Source of the DNA: Bacteroides sp.
Lineage (GTDB): Bacteria > Bacteroidota > Bacteroidia > Bacteroidales > Bacteroidaceae
Direction: 5' to 3'
Length of the DNA stretch: 46,240 nt
NCBI GenBank assembly: GCA_019414725.1
Contig: DXLM01000001.1
Span: forward strand, 139,813 to 186,052
A program made the translations under genes and the position numbers. The notes beneath the pieces are model-generated. The model was not told where the DNA came from and ran no database searches. It was given only the letters and a program-made list of their open reading frames with translations. Shown in pieces: positions 12,078 to 24,490 of this stretch (within the stretch, counting starts at the first letter, position 1; every line of letters starts with the position of its first letter).

Positions 12078-13901
12078 TTAAGATACTCTATTTAGAGTCC
12101 TGAACCCGACAGCGGAACCGGCAAAGCCGACGCCAACGTCAGAATAGAAATAGCCGAGACCCGCAAAGCCGCCACGATCAGCGCCGCCGCCCACCAGCAG
12201 CGTGCGAAGCGCTGTAGAGCTAGCGTTACAATAGTGGTAGTCACACATATAAGTAGTAATTGAAGCTCCAGTACAAGAAGATGGTATAATCTCCGCTGTC
12301 TCTCCTAAATCAAACTCTTTAATGTATCCATCTTGTGCTACCTCGTATCCGGCTATAGTCTTGTTGCCAATTACGTCAGTAAACTCCGCTTTATCTGTGG
12401 TAGTATATACACTACTTATTTCATTCGCTGCAGTTCTTTGAATAACTACTCCATCTAGGTTTGTCCAAGTGTCTCCAAATGGATTATCAAAGCCTCTCCA
12501 ACGTGGTACTTTAAAGGTATGAGTAGCTACTGTACTTGTGCCATCTTGAGCTGTACATTCTGGAATAACTAAATCTTTTACTCCAGTGAAGTTACCAAAT
12601 TCATTGCAGTAACCACAAGGCGTAAGTGGATATGTTGCATTATATCCTAACCAACTTGTAGCTGTGTTAGCCCAATCTGTAACTCCAGGTCCTAAACCTC
12701 CTTGATGATATCCATCCGCAGTTAACTCTGCATTATATGCAGCCTAAGAATTAAAATTAGCATATTCAATGACATAATTCCAGTAGAATATCCATTTGTA
12801 ATATTCATAGCATAGCAATTCTGAACCAGCATTTGTTGCATATGTTCTCATAGTAGCTCTAGAAATATTAGTTCTAGGCTTTCCTAAATCACTTCTGAAT
12901 ATATCCTTAGTTTCTAATTTTGTAGTTAGATAATCATCGTAGTTAGCTCTATTTCCTCCACCTCTAAATGCAGTAGTAGTATTAACTACTGATACAGCTT
13001 TTGGAGTTGCGGAGACTGTGGTATCAACTGTACTTCTGTATGCATCTATTAATAGTTCAGGAATTTCTACCCATGAATCATCAATTTTGACAGTAGAAGT
13101 TCTAACCCATCTTTTGTTTCCATCGCTGCCAGATTTTCCATAAAATTTAGGAGTATTAACTCTTACTGTTGTTCCATCAGTTCCATCTAAGACAGATAGA
13201 GTTTCGCCGTCTTCTTTATAAGACCAGTCATCTGGAAACAGATAGTAATTTACTACATCATTGTTTGCTACACAACCTCTATACGCTGACTGAATAGGAA
13301 GAGATTTATGCAACAAAGGATTACCTATTCTAGTAAGTTCCGGAGATGCTACTGTAACATCCCATTCTACTCCATAGGAATATAAATCCATATTACTATT
13401 TAGCTCAGTAACCTACTTATCAAGCTTTTGTTGTGCCTTCTACAATTCTTCCCAAGCCTCATTTAGCGCTGTAAATTGCTCTTCTAGCTTAGAACTTGAA
13501 TCTGCCCATTCAGCAGTACCATCTGCTGAGAAAACTAGCATCTATCCAGACGCTCCTCCAGATGGAATATGTTTATTTCCAGAAGTAGTTGGGTGTGCAT
13601 AATTATTAGCATTATTAGCTATAGTACTTAACTTTTCCTTCTCAGTTTCAGTATAATTGGCTTCAGAAAGTCCCTTTCCTAACTCCTTATTTACTTTGCC
13701 TTCAAGCTCACCCTTAGTAGCTAATTCACTAATATCCTAATGCTCAGTCAAATATCCACTATCATTCTGTAACTAAGAAGTTTTAGTTGGAATTGCATTA
13801 GCTTTGGCATATGTCGTATCTATAACATTTCCAGCACCATCGTAAGTAGCTTTTAAATCGTATGTGGTTTCCCCAACCTTTATAGATTTGATTGCTGCCA
13901 T
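12078..13901 (-). CDS. DGR target: fibre protein with variable C-terminal lectin-like domain (607 aa)
   Basis: 607 residues with TAG read as Gln, TAA stop. The N-terminus (M-A-A-I-K-S-I-K-V-G) and the following D-T-T-Y-A-K-A, Y-T-E-T-E-K-E-K-L and H-I-P-S-G-G-A-S-G-Q segments are typical of fibre shaft and attachment regions; a coiled coil follows (about 135-170). The C-terminal 400 residues contain W/G-rich lectin-like sequence, with the variable repeat at residues 568-599 and only eight residues after it. The diversified tip probably contacts the host receptor. The gene lies one base after the stop of the 70-residue gene upstream and is followed by the template and the RT, the usual DGR order. 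Confidence 0.92.
12105..12200 (-). repeat. DGR variable repeat 1 (VR1)
   Basis: A 96-bp copy of the template inside the fibre gene. It is markedly GC-rich compared with the AT-rich surroundings, because most template adenines have become G, with some T and C. The reading frame is L-L-V-G-G-G-A-D-R-G-G-F-A-G-L-G-Y-F and continues to V-G-F. Homology to the template stops at the same minus-strand 3' edge as for the distant copy. Confidence 0.95.
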
Positions 13902-13902
13902 A

Positions 13903-14115
13903 TCATTGTATTGTTAAAGTTTCATCAACTACATCGTGATCTATTCCCTCTATGGAAGCAGTTAGGTCCTCAACAGCCTTCTACAATTCTGCTTTAGTAG
14001 CATAGTTCTTGAGAACTTCCTAGTCTACTCCAGAGCCTCCTCCTATACTTCCTCCAACAACTTTTACTGGTTTGGCAGAACTCTTAAACTGTCCTTCAAT
14101 ATAAATTGTTCCCAT
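13903..14115 (-). CDS. Small fibre-block protein (70 aa)
   Basis: 70 residues, one or more TAG-coded Gln, TGA stop. It begins M-G-T-I-Y-I-E-G-Q-F, has a Gly/Ser-rich linker (G-G-S-I-G-G-G-S-G) and a short coiled-coil-like helix after it (Y-A-T-K-A-E-L-Q-K-A-V-E-D-L). This resembles a short shaft or trimerisation piece. The stop lies immediately before the start of the DGR target gene. No family recognised. Confidence 0.65.
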
Positions 14116-14120
14116 ATTGT

Positions 14121-15959
14121 TTAAAATATTAATTGTTCATTTTCTCCATCTACCTCTACACTAGAACCTGGCTATAAAGCGTCTATCTTTTTCTACAATT
14201 CGGCTACGGCCTAGCTAATTAGTTCTTCTACCTCAGCTTTGGTGTAGTATCTCTCTATAAGATATTCGCTTCTAACATATCCAGTATCTTGTAAATCTTT
14301 TTCTCCATAGGTGCAATAATAAGTATCTTCTTCAGTCTTACTATTCTCAACTAGGTCATCATAATCAGCTTGTGGTAAGCATACAAGTTTTGGTACTTCT
14401 TCAGTAATAGCAACTTGCTTGCCTCCAGCAAATAGCCTGTTATCTTCTGTGGTAAGTTTAACAGAACTCTCAATAACTTGCTCAGTTCCTGTTTCCTCAG
14501 AAGGTTCTCCAGTTGTTCCCTATTGTACTTCTTTTTCTCCAATTTTCTAAATAGTAACATCAGAAGTTTCTACTGATGTAGATTTCAAAAGCTCAGTGCT
14601 AAATTCTTTAGCAGCAGCAGCCTAATCATCCTGATATTTTTTCTAGGTAACAAATATGAAATCATCATCTCCGGTTTCAGGAGAGTCTCCCCTTAAACTT
14701 TCTTTTGTTACGTAATCTTCGGCTATCTAATCTGATAAATCAGATAATGACTATTGAGTAGCATAAGTAGACTGAGCATTTTCCTTAGTAAGAAATTTGT
14801 CATCAACCTGCTAAATAGTATAATAAGCCTTAATATCTTCTGTAGTAACGTAGTTTCCAAGTTTTTGCAAACCTTGAACTATTTCATCAATCTACTTCTT
14901 GGAGTAATAATTTGTAGCAACCCAGGACTGATATTGATTAGTAGTATGATAATTCTAATCCAAATATTCCTTAGTAATATAAACCTTTGCATCATTTGTA
15001 ACGTCATATACATAGTAATATGTATCAGGCTCTACCGTCCCTTCCTCTACTAACTTTAGATACTCTTCTTCAGTTAATGTTACTAAGTTCGGAATATCCG
15101 ATTCAGTAGCAATCTAATCTTCACCTATAAATAATCCTTCAGACTTAACGTCTACTACTAACTAGCTCTCTCCCTCTACTACAGGAGATTTTATCTATCC
15201 AACAGTGATGCTTTCTAAGGAACCATCTCCATCTACCTTAAGAGTTTTATCTAACTCGTCTTGGATGGCCTACTAATCTTCCTCATATTCTTTCTTTGTA
15301 ACGAAGACAAAATCATCTCCTTCCATTCCCTCTCCTCTAAGGCTTTCTTTAGTAACGAAAATATCGTCTGTTTCTTCCTTAGTATAATACTTAGTCAGGG
15401 ATAGAGCTAAAGAATCATTAGAGACATAATTAGTAGTTAATTCTTCCAGTGTAGCATAATCTGATAGGCTGGCAATAGTGTTATCTAAGTCTGTTCTAAT
15501 CTATACTACAGTAGTATTAAGGGCCTTCTGTTTTAATTGCTCTTCTATCTTTTTTCCCCATTCTGCGGATAGGTAAAACTAGTCATCGTCTAAGCTATCC
15601 TCATATATATAATAATATGTCTCAGCATGAAGATACGTTTTACTTTCATCTATGGGCCTAAAATCGTCTGTAGTATTCTCAGACCATTCTTTATATTCAG
15701 CCTCTGTACAGGTGATTATCTAGATAGATTCATAGGATGCTTTCCATCCTTCCTTGTATTTAATCTTAGACTTATCAATCAGCATATAAATATTTCCGTT
15801 ATCTATGTTAGCAACGGTCATACCTTGATAAGCATACTTCTCTGGAATAGAATAAAGTTCGTCTAAGTTATTAACGACTGTTCTATTATCGAGAGGCTTC
15901 GGAGTTTCTACGGTTAAAGCGACACCTAAGGTAGCATCACCTGTATATTTAAATGCCAT
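14121..15959 (-). CDS. Coiled-coil fibre shaft protein (612 aa)
   Basis: 612 residues, with a high density of TAG-coded Gln. The N-terminal part has a M-A-F-K-Y-T-G-D-A-T-L-G start and a small domain ending K-E-G-W-K-A-S-Y. The rest is built of repeated units of the kind Y-x-T-K-E-E-(T/V) and V-T-K-E-S-L-R-G-(E/D), with two related copies of a G-D-D-F-(V/I)-F-V-T segment, as in trimeric phage fibres. It probably forms a long shaft. The start ATG overlaps the stop of the 524-residue gene (TAATG at 15957-15961). Confidence 0.8.
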
Positions 15960-17533
15960 TATTGTGATAGAATAAAGTTAATTTGATGTGGCAATGCTGA
16001 GGAGTAAGTATCTTTCTTAGTCCATACCTTGTAAGTAAATCCATTTATCTACTCGGTAGACGTTTCCCAACCACTTAGGTCTACATTTAAATATCCAAGT
16101 CCTCCATCTACGGTAAATGAATTTAACTATGTGTTACTTCCTGGCAATTTTATAATAGCCTTACCACTTAGTGAAAATGTGATAGTTCCAGACGATTGTC
16201 CAAAAGGAACTAGCGCCTATTTAATCACACTATCAGTATTACCAGAATACCAAGGATATGTGGCTACTACCTAAGCGGTAGCGGAAATAGAACCAGCTTC
16301 TACTCTCTTATCTGTAACTTCTCCTTTATTGTTTATCAAATATTCTCCAGCGGCATAACTCACTGTACCAGAGTGAGTATAAGTACCAATAGAATTATAT
16401 GTATCAGACTCTACAGGAGAACTGTTATAAGTAATAGTTTCTTGTCTGTCAGTTTCTTCTCCAGCATCATTCTTTATAAATGTAAGTGTAGGAGTTAATA
16501 AAGCAGTTCCTACTTCTACTATTTGAGAAGTAAAACTATAATAAAGCTATGGGTATACTAAATCTCTAACTACTGTTGGAAATAGTAAAGTATCAATAAT
16601 CTCATTAAAGGGCTTGCCCTTAAGTTTCTCTACTGTAGTCCCTTCAATTACTGTTGAAGTAGTATCATCTGGGAGTTCTGTCTAATAAGTAGCTATAGTT
16701 TCTAAGTTAGTTTGTATATTAGTAATACTTTCAGTATTAGCTTCTACTTTAGTATTTGTCTCTTGTTGTGCTTCCTAAGTTTTCTATACTTCTTTCTTTG
16801 TTTCTTCTAGAGCAGGTTCAAGATTCTTAACATAGATACCTGGAAGGATAATAGAAGAGGTTTCCTCTCCAATCTCCTATTCTATTAAATGAATAGCATT
16901 ATCTTCCTAAGTAGATAAAATCACCTCTAAAGAATTATCTTCCTTTAGTTCTATAGTTTTGGAATTTTGGAGACTATTCTTAATCCAATTAAGAATGTTT
17001 TTATCAACATCTATATTCTCAATAGCATTATTCAACTCAACTATAGCTTCATTGATTTTTACTATTTCTTCAGATAGATTATTAATCCCTTTTCTATTAG
17101 TATCAATTTCTCGTTGTAAATCCTCCTTCAATACAGATATAGAAGTTCTAATATTGCTTATATCGACTTTCAGTTCTTCTATTGCTTCTGTATTAGATTC
17201 ATATTCACTAATAAAGTATAGGGCATAGTCTAGGGCATCCTTCACAGTATTAATACCTTCTGCAACGTCACTAGTATAGGTCCATTTTTGTTCTATATAC
17301 TATACTAGGTCTTTTTGCAGTTCTATGGTTCCACTAATGTTTCCCCACAATAGACTCTACTCATCAGCAATACCTAAGTTCTTTCTTACTTTAGCTTTTT
17401 CTAGTTCTGTCCTATATTCTCCTAAATAGTTATTTCTTAAGAGAGGTATAGGCTCACATTTTATAGGCTTACCCTTTTTACCACAAGGCACTATATCTGC
17501 ATTACTTACCGAAGTGTAAATAGACTGTATCAT
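15959..17533 (-). CDS. Fibre / head-fibre-like protein (524 aa)
   Basis: 524 residues, TAA stop. It starts M-I-Q-S-I-Y-T-S-V and has a conserved-looking N-terminal segment with P-C-G-K-K-G-K-P-I. Residues about 110-220 and 255-300 are coiled coil (heptads of I, L and V with N-x-I-x-x-L). The C-terminal half is beta-rich with an S/T/G-rich sandwich-like sequence. A fibre protein soon after the portal gene matches the head-fibre position in crAss-like phages, so head fibre is possible; tail fibre cannot be excluded. Confidence 0.75.
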
Positions 17534-17723
17534 TCTAGTTTAATAATTGCTATTTAATAAATTCGTGATTATCTAGTCTTACAGGTAGGTTAATAAAACA
17601 AATTAGATTAAGAATATCTTGATAATCTGGTTTATATCCCTTTTTGAGTTTTCTTAGAAAATCCTCATACCTTTTAATAGCCTTTCTCTTAAGAGCATCC
17701 ACAACCTATACGTTTATGTCCAT
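17502..17723 (-). CDS. Hypothetical protein (73 aa)
   Basis: 73 residues with TAG-coded Gln near the start and near the end, TAA stop. Basic and helical (A-L-K-R-K-A-I-K-R-Y-E-D-F-L). It overlaps the gene upstream by 35 bases and the gene downstream by 32 bases, which is typical of the tight packing here. No family recognised. Confidence 0.6.
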
Positions 17724-18420
17724 GGTGGTAATTGTCACAGAATCCTCCACAGGTACGGAACATCGCTAGTAATCTTTCAGCCTCCATGAATTGTTTAAAG
17801 CATATTAAATAATCTATAATGTTAAGAGTCATCCATATGAAATCTCGAGCAAATATATCTGCTTCCTAATCTCTAGTTAGACACTTATTTAGTAAAGCAT
17901 CAAAGAGTTTCTTACAATAATTAATGTAACACTACTACAAGTTTCCTGTAAAGAAAACATCTACCTTACATTTTTTTATAGTAGTTCCTTCTATGTTTCG
18001 TTCAAGAACTTCTTTAACTGTACACTCTTCTAGCTTACCTTCTACTTCTTTATATAATTTTTCTCCATCAGTAACATAGATAGTCTCATAGTATTCCTTG
18101 TATTCGTCCGATGAATTTTCATACCATTTCATATTAGGAATAATGATATGGTCTACTACGTAATAACCATCATCCTTGACCTTAAACATACACGAGTCCA
18201 AGTCTTCTGTATGGTCATTAAGTAGGACATCTATCAGAGTAGCATCACTTATACTAACTTTGATGATAGTATTCAAGGTAGCACTCTCACTATACTTATA
18301 GGAGTCGTAAGAAGTTACTACCTCTACATCTTCATCAATATACTAGCCATATTCTTTTGAGAAATCTTCTATCAGTATTTCCCCATTAATTTGGGTATGT
18401 ATATCAATACTAAATTCCAT
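17689..18420 (-). CDS. Conserved phage protein with Cys/His-rich tail (243 aa)
   Basis: 243 residues with TAG read as Gln (one at 17935-17937 joins the two halves), TAA stop. The N-terminal 160 residues are mixed alpha/beta and acidic. The C-terminal part is helical and ends in a Cys/His cluster (T-C-G-G-F-C-D-N-Y-H-H-G-H-K, then G-C-G-C-S) that could bind zinc. It sits between two fibre-type genes downstream of the portal. No function is assigned. Confidence 0.75.
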
Positions 18421-18430
18421 ATTATAATAA

Positions 18431-19162
18431 TTAAGACTCAATAGGCCACTAGCCATATTGAGCAGGGGTAGAAAAAGGTTTCCATTTACCTGCTTGTCTT
18501 ATTCGTCTAGACATGAAGACGGAAGTAAATGATAAACTAATATCTTGAGGATAATCTGTCCAGATATAAGAATATCCATCTGGGGTAGGAGGTAGTTTAT
18601 CTAGTCCAGAAGAAGGCTGACCATTCCAATAGTAGTTATAGTCATATGCCTTTAGAGAAGTAACTTCTGTAGTTTCTTTCCCTTCAGCATCTATATACAG
18701 CGGATTTCCGTCCTCATCTGTTTTCTATTTATATTCTATAACTGGTGTTATTCCCTCGGTTCTAGTATATATAGTCTATATAATAGTAGAGATATCACTC
18801 GCTACTATTTCATAGATAGTAGTTCCCTATGATTCATCAGCTCCCTAAAAAGTAAATTTAGTTCTTTTCCATATATATGGATTCTCTTCTGTTGGAAGCT
18901 CAAAAGTATCAGACCACTACTTACTTGATAGTTTTATTTCAGATTCATCGGCAGTATTAGCAGGGAGATAATGTATTTTAATAATAATACTATTAACTGC
19001 TTCACTTGAACCAGATAAATCTGATACCTACTTAAATAATTTTTTTAAGTCGTCTTCTACATTTGATTTAGAACCGGAAGCATTACTTATAATTACTGTC
19101 CCATCAGAGATAGGATAAATCTACTGCTAATCTTTGTTGTATACAATTGTTCCAGTTGCCAT
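18431..19162 (-). CDS. Conserved structural-type protein (243 aa)
   Basis: 243 residues with several TAG-coded Gln, TAA stop. It starts M-A-T-G-T-I-V-Y-N-K-D-Q-Q and contains beta-rich stretches and a W-T-D-Y-P-Q-D-I-S-L-S-F segment, like the collar or base parts of phage fibres. The ATG is two bases from the portal stop, so it is the first gene after the portal, the place of head-fibre-related genes in crAss-like phages. Not identified further. Confidence 0.7.
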
Positions 19163-19163
19163 A

Positions 19164-21335
19164 TTAATGTATTTGTCTTATTTTGTCATTATATGGATTT
19201 CCATCATGAAGCTAAGCCAACTCTATTTCAGTTCTTTTTTCTTCAATATCCATTTGTCTATCTTTATAAGTAGAATCAGACTGAGCTTTAAGCCAGTTAA
19301 CTTTATATTCTAACTGCATCTTCTACTATTCTAATCCTAGTCTCTATTCATCTAAGCTTTCAATCTTTTGCTGAGCTTTCTATAATTCTTGCTATAACTA
19401 CTGAGCCTATTGAGAAGTTTCTTCTAATTTTTCTTGTAGTTGCTGAAGCTGATTATTTTCCTCTTTGCGAACTTGAACAGCTTTCTTAACCTTATATTTA
19501 AGGTCTGTCAGACTCTTAGATGTAAGAGCCTCAAAAATAATATCTGGATCCATCTGTTGACTTTTTACGAACTCTGGAATGATTGCTTTTATAGTCTATA
19601 GATCTTCCATCACTTCTGAACTAGCAGTAATATGAATATCGTAGTCAGTAACAGTAAAATACTCAGGAAGTGCGGTGAATATCTGTTGATATTTATCCCC
19701 AAGTATAATAGTTCCAGTTAATCCTTTCTTATAAGTAACTTTAGCCTAATTAAGACTATCTAGTAGTATCTCGCAGGTTATTAAATCCATCTGCTAAAAA
19801 TAGTGCTTAGTTACTATATACGAGTTAGCTACTCCCTACTTAATATTAGTAACTGCATCTCTAGTTTCTATACCGTTAAGTCGTTCCCTAAATACTCCAG
19901 TTATTGATGATGTAGTTTGTTCTACTGATTGAATAGCTAATTCAATAGCCTATACAGCCTATGCTTTTAAGGTATCATCAAATCCGTTATATATCTAGTT
20001 TGGAGCTTGCTGTCCGTCATTCCTACCTTCTTGGCTTGAGTCTATCCACATGATACCACCTTTTTTATAGGCTAACCATTTTTGCACTCGTTCTGGCCAT
20101 TTAACTCCTAAGTTGGTAGGCAACAGAGACATATCCATAATAACTCCAGCAGTACCACTATTAGCTATTAGATTATCTCTATAATAGTTTAATAAGTCGT
20201 ATCTATCCTACAGATGTGCACATTTTAATATAAGAGAATAAGGCTACTAAGAGCGATTTAAGAAATATACTCCATTTACCGATAAAGAACAGAAGTTGGG
20301 ATTATCTTTAGACCTCATAACAGTCTTGTCTAATCCTCTAAGAATATATATCTCTTCTCCTATTCTGATAGTATTGTATCTCTACATCACAAAATCATCA
20401 TCTGTTTCAATCCATTCAACATCATAGACTGGGATTAACTAGAACCTATGAGCACTATATTCATTGTCTGGATAGCCGGGAATGGTTTCATGATTCTAAT
20501 CTTCATTTACTACTGTACAAGTATCTCCATATACTCTTCTATAAACAGCAGCTGAATCATCAGCTCGCCATTCATCTTTTAGTCTTCTTAAATCTTCTCT
20601 AGATATTTCTTTGCCATATTTAGCTAAAATCTAACTCTTACTCATCCACTTTCTTACTACAACTCTATATGAGTTCCTTACATATGGAGATTCTGGATTT
20701 CTATCAACAAATGTATTAAGTGGGTTTAATACCTCTATTTCAATATTAGTTCCAGAAGCCGATGATTTCACTCTAAAGAATGTATAACCAGTAATTAATA
20801 AGTCTGTTAGTAACTAACGTAACTTAGTAATTAAATCGGTTTCTCTGGATTGCATAATATAATGTACTATATTCTAAGCTGCAATTTCATATTGAGAAAT
20901 AAAGGATTGGTCAATATCCTATATAATTTTATCTAACTAAGTCTTTACAGCTTTATCAGTAATATCCTTGCCATCAATAAACTTAAGAATTGAATTACTT
21001 AAATGGTCTTTCAAAAACTTTACTATTCCCTTGGTTATTTCTAGCTATTTTTCTCTTGTTATATTACTGATAGTATCTGAATCTTTGCAAGAAATTTTCG
21101 GAAGTATAGGAGTTCCTAAATATTCTCCAACTAGAGCATCTACGTGTTTCTTTAATAAAGGCGTAAACTCTACCGAAGTGGGGCTACCTATTCCGAAGTT
21201 TTCTTCCAGATAACGGAACTATTCAGGATCTCTTTTACCATTATAATAATTATAAGCTTTCTGTAACTCATACTTATCATATACAAGTTCCGCAATAGCC
21301 TCGTTTGTCTTGTCTATCAATTCCTTCTCTTTCAT
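19164..21335 (-). CDS. Portal protein
   Basis: 723 residues with many TAG-coded Gln, TAA stop. The order TerL, small gene, portal, the size, and the sequence (N-terminal Y-Y-N-G-K-R-D-P-E-Q-F, central W-x-E-R-V-Q-K-W and G-V-F-R-E-R-L) fit a crAss-like portal, the dodecameric DNA channel of the capsid vertex. The C-terminal 130 residues are a Gln-rich coiled coil, in which many of the Gln residues are TAG; without suppression the portal would stop early. The start overlaps the preceding small gene by 59 bases. Confidence 0.88.
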
Positions 21336-21615
21336 AACATAAATTATGTTGTTCTGGAGGAAGTTTAGTAGCGTTATAATACTTAACTCTTTGCAACTTC
21401 CTACTTCTTAATTCTTCCTTAATAAATGGCAGAAATTCTTCGTCTGGTAAATCTGCTATTATTACTAATGGCATTTCTGACCTATCAAAGTTAAAAGAGA
21501 CTTTATACCCAACTGGGTCTAAACTCTCAATATCTAGTCCGCCTATATACTCCATTTTGTACAAGTCCCTCATATATTCTAGGATCACTTGTTTCAACTC
21601 TGTATGGGTCATCAT
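21277..21615 (-). CDS. Small conserved protein between TerL and portal (112 aa)
   Basis: 112 residues from an M-M-T-H-T-E-L-K-Q start, TGA stop and no TAG. It has an alpha/beta pattern with P-L-V-I-I-A-D-L-P-D-E-E-F and a Cys-containing tail (Y-C-G-T-C). It lies in a different frame and overlaps the 3' end of the terminase gene by 89 bases and the 5' end of the portal gene by 59 bases. A small gene at this place is usual in crAss-like phages. Function unknown. Confidence 0.7.
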   Translation of the reverse strand: MMTHTELKQVILEYMRDLYKMEYIGGLDIESLDPVGYKVSFNFDRSEMPLVIIADLPDEEFLPFIKEELRSRKLQRVKYYNATKLPPEQHNLCYEREGIDRQDKRGYCGTCI

Positions 21616-23890
21616 ATTCGTTTCTTTGCATATTAAGTTCAGGAGTTTTCTTAGTTGGAATAACTCCAAATCTTTTAATTCCTCTCTCGTCGTAATAGTA
21701 ACCAAAATCTTGGAACTATTCAACTTCTTTCTCCACAAGTACGGGCTGTCTTCCTGATAGCTCTTGGTCTGCTAACTCAGTCATACCTACAGCGGCTACA
21801 ATATCATACTTACCCTTATTTTCATCATTATATGCAGTGAACTATTCTAGCATTTCTTCGAACCATATAGTATGGCAATAGTCTTCTATAAAGGCGGCTG
21901 TTAAATCAGTATGCTATTCGATTATAGTTTTTGTAGCAGGAGTTCCATACTATTTAGTAGTTCCATTTCTAACGTCAGTTAGAGTAGCTCTTGGGCGCTT
22001 CATAAAATAGTTAAGGCATCCTTTTTCTCTAGCCCAAGTAACCATACCCATACGAGTAGCTTCTATATTTATTTTACAATTATAATAGCGAGCTAAACAC
22101 ATAGCTATTTTATAGGCTTCTCTGATGTCTCCAGGTCTATCCTTGTACATAGCAACATACTGAGGGTCATTCATACCAAACGCACGTTTCTTAATCGTTA
22201 TGCAGAAATCAGACGGGTCTCTGGTTTCCTTAGAAGTCTAATTCGCTCCAATATCAATACCGTCTATACCTGCTACGTATAAGTCTCGCATCTCTTTATA
22301 AACTGGAACTTCAAAATCCTAGCCGTTATCTTCTGCCTCCTATCTAAGCTTTTCCATTTGTTCTTTATATAAGTCAGACCATATTGGATGCTCTAGAATT
22401 TTTACTTTACCATTGCTATTAGGAATCCATTTAAAACCATCAATGTTATCCTAAGTATGTTTATTATTTTTGTAAAAATAATCAATATAACCACATTCGG
22501 GTCTTGGACCAATTTGTTTAAGTCTTATATTAGCTATCTATTCGGCAACTAAAATTTTATTAAACTTATTAACACCTTCTAGATTAAATGCTTCTTCTGC
22601 ATTCCAACAACGTTCAGCACATTTCTTTAGGTAGTCTTCTGGTACAGCTAACAGATTATCTCGCTCCTCCTATAAGAATTTCTTATATTCTACAGTATTA
22701 CACACTCCTCTGTGGTCCATAAATTCTGGATTCAAAGATTGTATAAAGTATGGAATAAAGAATCCACTCTCTATAGTAGTCCCATCCTAAGTCCAATTAT
22801 GTCTAAATGGAAGAATCTTATATGCTCTTGGATTATAGTAAATCTTTTTTAAGCCCTCTAGAGGAGCACCCATATCACCGCCAGTACCTCCAAACAACAT
22901 TGTTCCACGAGGCATACCTTGAACTTCACAAAGTTCTTGACCTTGTACCACAGCGGTATCAAGTCCAGGCCAGGAACCAGCTTCATCATATATTAATAAA
23001 TCTACACGGTCTCCACGAATATTAGATGGTTTAGCTCCGTTAATTGCTACAACCTCAGATTTAAATCCTACGTCTTCAAACTAACCATTTATTTTGATTT
23101 GTTTACCTGATTTCTTTCTCAAATCCTGGTCAATAAGTCGCAATTTAAAAAATCCTCCTCCAGTACAGGTATTTAAGAATGTAAGAGCATTATCAAACTT
23201 ACTAAAGGTACCCTTAAGGAAGGTATCATTAAAGCAAGTAATCATAACCCTACTTCTTCTAATAACAGAGTACATACGAGCAGAAAGAGAGGCGTTTATT
23301 TCAGAGAATCCAATAGAACGAGCTTTCATTAAAGCTGCGTGCTTGTGTAGCACTCTAGCCATCTATAGATAATGAAAGAACATATAATGTGATGCAAAGA
23401 ATATTGGGAAGTCATTATCAGTACCCTCACCAGAGGCTTTCTGCTAGTCAATAGTAGGTAACTAATAGAAATTTAAGAAGAAGTAATTATCTCCAGTAAT
23501 GGTGTATCCATTAACTGTCATTCCATACTTACATCTTCTATATTGCTCTTTCCAAAATTCGTTGTACCGCTTACTATCTCTAAGGTAGGGACAGTATTGA
23601 CCAGTTCGTTTATATACTTCCCTAGTCTCGGTAAACCAATCTGGATTAAAGTCCAATCCATGAGTTTCGTCAATAGGTCTGTATCCAGTTATTTCATAAG
23701 ATAAGGTAGGGTCAAATACTTCTATTTTATCTCCTATTTTAACATCCCAATAGTCAGAATTTCTGACCCTTTCCTCTCTTATTTTCTATACTAATTCTCT
23801 AGCTTCTTTAGCATCCTCTTTCTATTCTTTTTCTCTTACCTAATCTACAATATTCTATATTTCTTCAGGTAATATCTTTTTTCTTGGCAT
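21527..23890 (-). CDS. terL: Terminase large subunit
   Basis: 787 residues with TAG read as Gln, TGA stop. The ATPase half has a deviant P-loop, K-A-R-S-I-G-F-S-E at about 189-197, and a Walker B motif, D-L-L-I-Y-D-E-A-G, at about 294-302. The nuclease half has A-G-I-D-G-I-D-I-G near 538 with the first catalytic Asp, and a later acidic segment. It packages DNA into the prohead through the portal. In-frame TAG codons occur throughout, some close to the end of the N-terminal region (around 23450), so packaging depends on suppression. Confidence 0.95.
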
Positions 23891-23892
23891 AA

Positions 23893-24453
23893 TTAAAAGT
23901 CTCCTGGGTCAAAACCATCCACAGCTCCAGCTCTAACAGTAGATTGTTCAGTAAGTTCTTTCTTAACCTAGTCTTCTAGTGTTATGAGTTCTTCATGAAC
24001 TTTGTGAAGGGTAGCCATTTCCTTCATTACTTTTTCAGCCTGGAATACTGGTTTGCCGTTATTATCACGCTCATTTAAATCTACAATAGTTTCGAAATAA
24101 TCAATAAACTAGTCTGCAGCTCTTTTAGCTGCTTCTAGTAATTTTATTGACTTGTTTGAATCTTGTAACGCTCTGTATTTCCTACAAGCTTCTCTAAATA
24201 TAGGGTCATTAAATTCTGACTCTGTCAATCCAGAATCACTAATAGCTTCGTCATGTCGTTCATGTTCCGAATACTAACTGTACGGACTTTTCCAGTCTAT
24301 AGCTAAATAAATGTAAGATAGTTCTCTAGTAGCTCTATCCTTTTCTGCAGATTTATCCCTCTAGATTAAAGCCTTAAATTCCTTAACTAGCAATATCTCT
24401 GGTTCATTTATTTCTAGCTATTTAGTTAAAGTGTTATAGTTAAATACATTCAT
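23893..24453 (-). CDS. Conserved protein upstream of TerL (186 aa)
   Basis: 186 residues with several TAG-coded Gln, TAA stop two bases before the TerL start. It is mostly helical and charged, with a R-K-Y-R-A-L-Q-D-S-N-K-S-I-K segment and an acidic tail V-D-G-F-D-P-G-D-F. Position and size would suit a small terminase subunit, but no helix-turn-helix is evident, so this is only a positional suggestion. Confidence 0.7.
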
Positions 24454-24490
24454 AATCATTAATCATTATCATACACATTAGATAATCTTA

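Noticed and set aside
18431..19162. Major capsid protein right after the portal
   Set aside because: The sequence is fibre-like and too short (243 residues); no capsid gene is recognised in the window.
23893..24453. Small terminase subunit
   Set aside because: Position fits but no DNA-binding motif is visible, so only a positional note is given.
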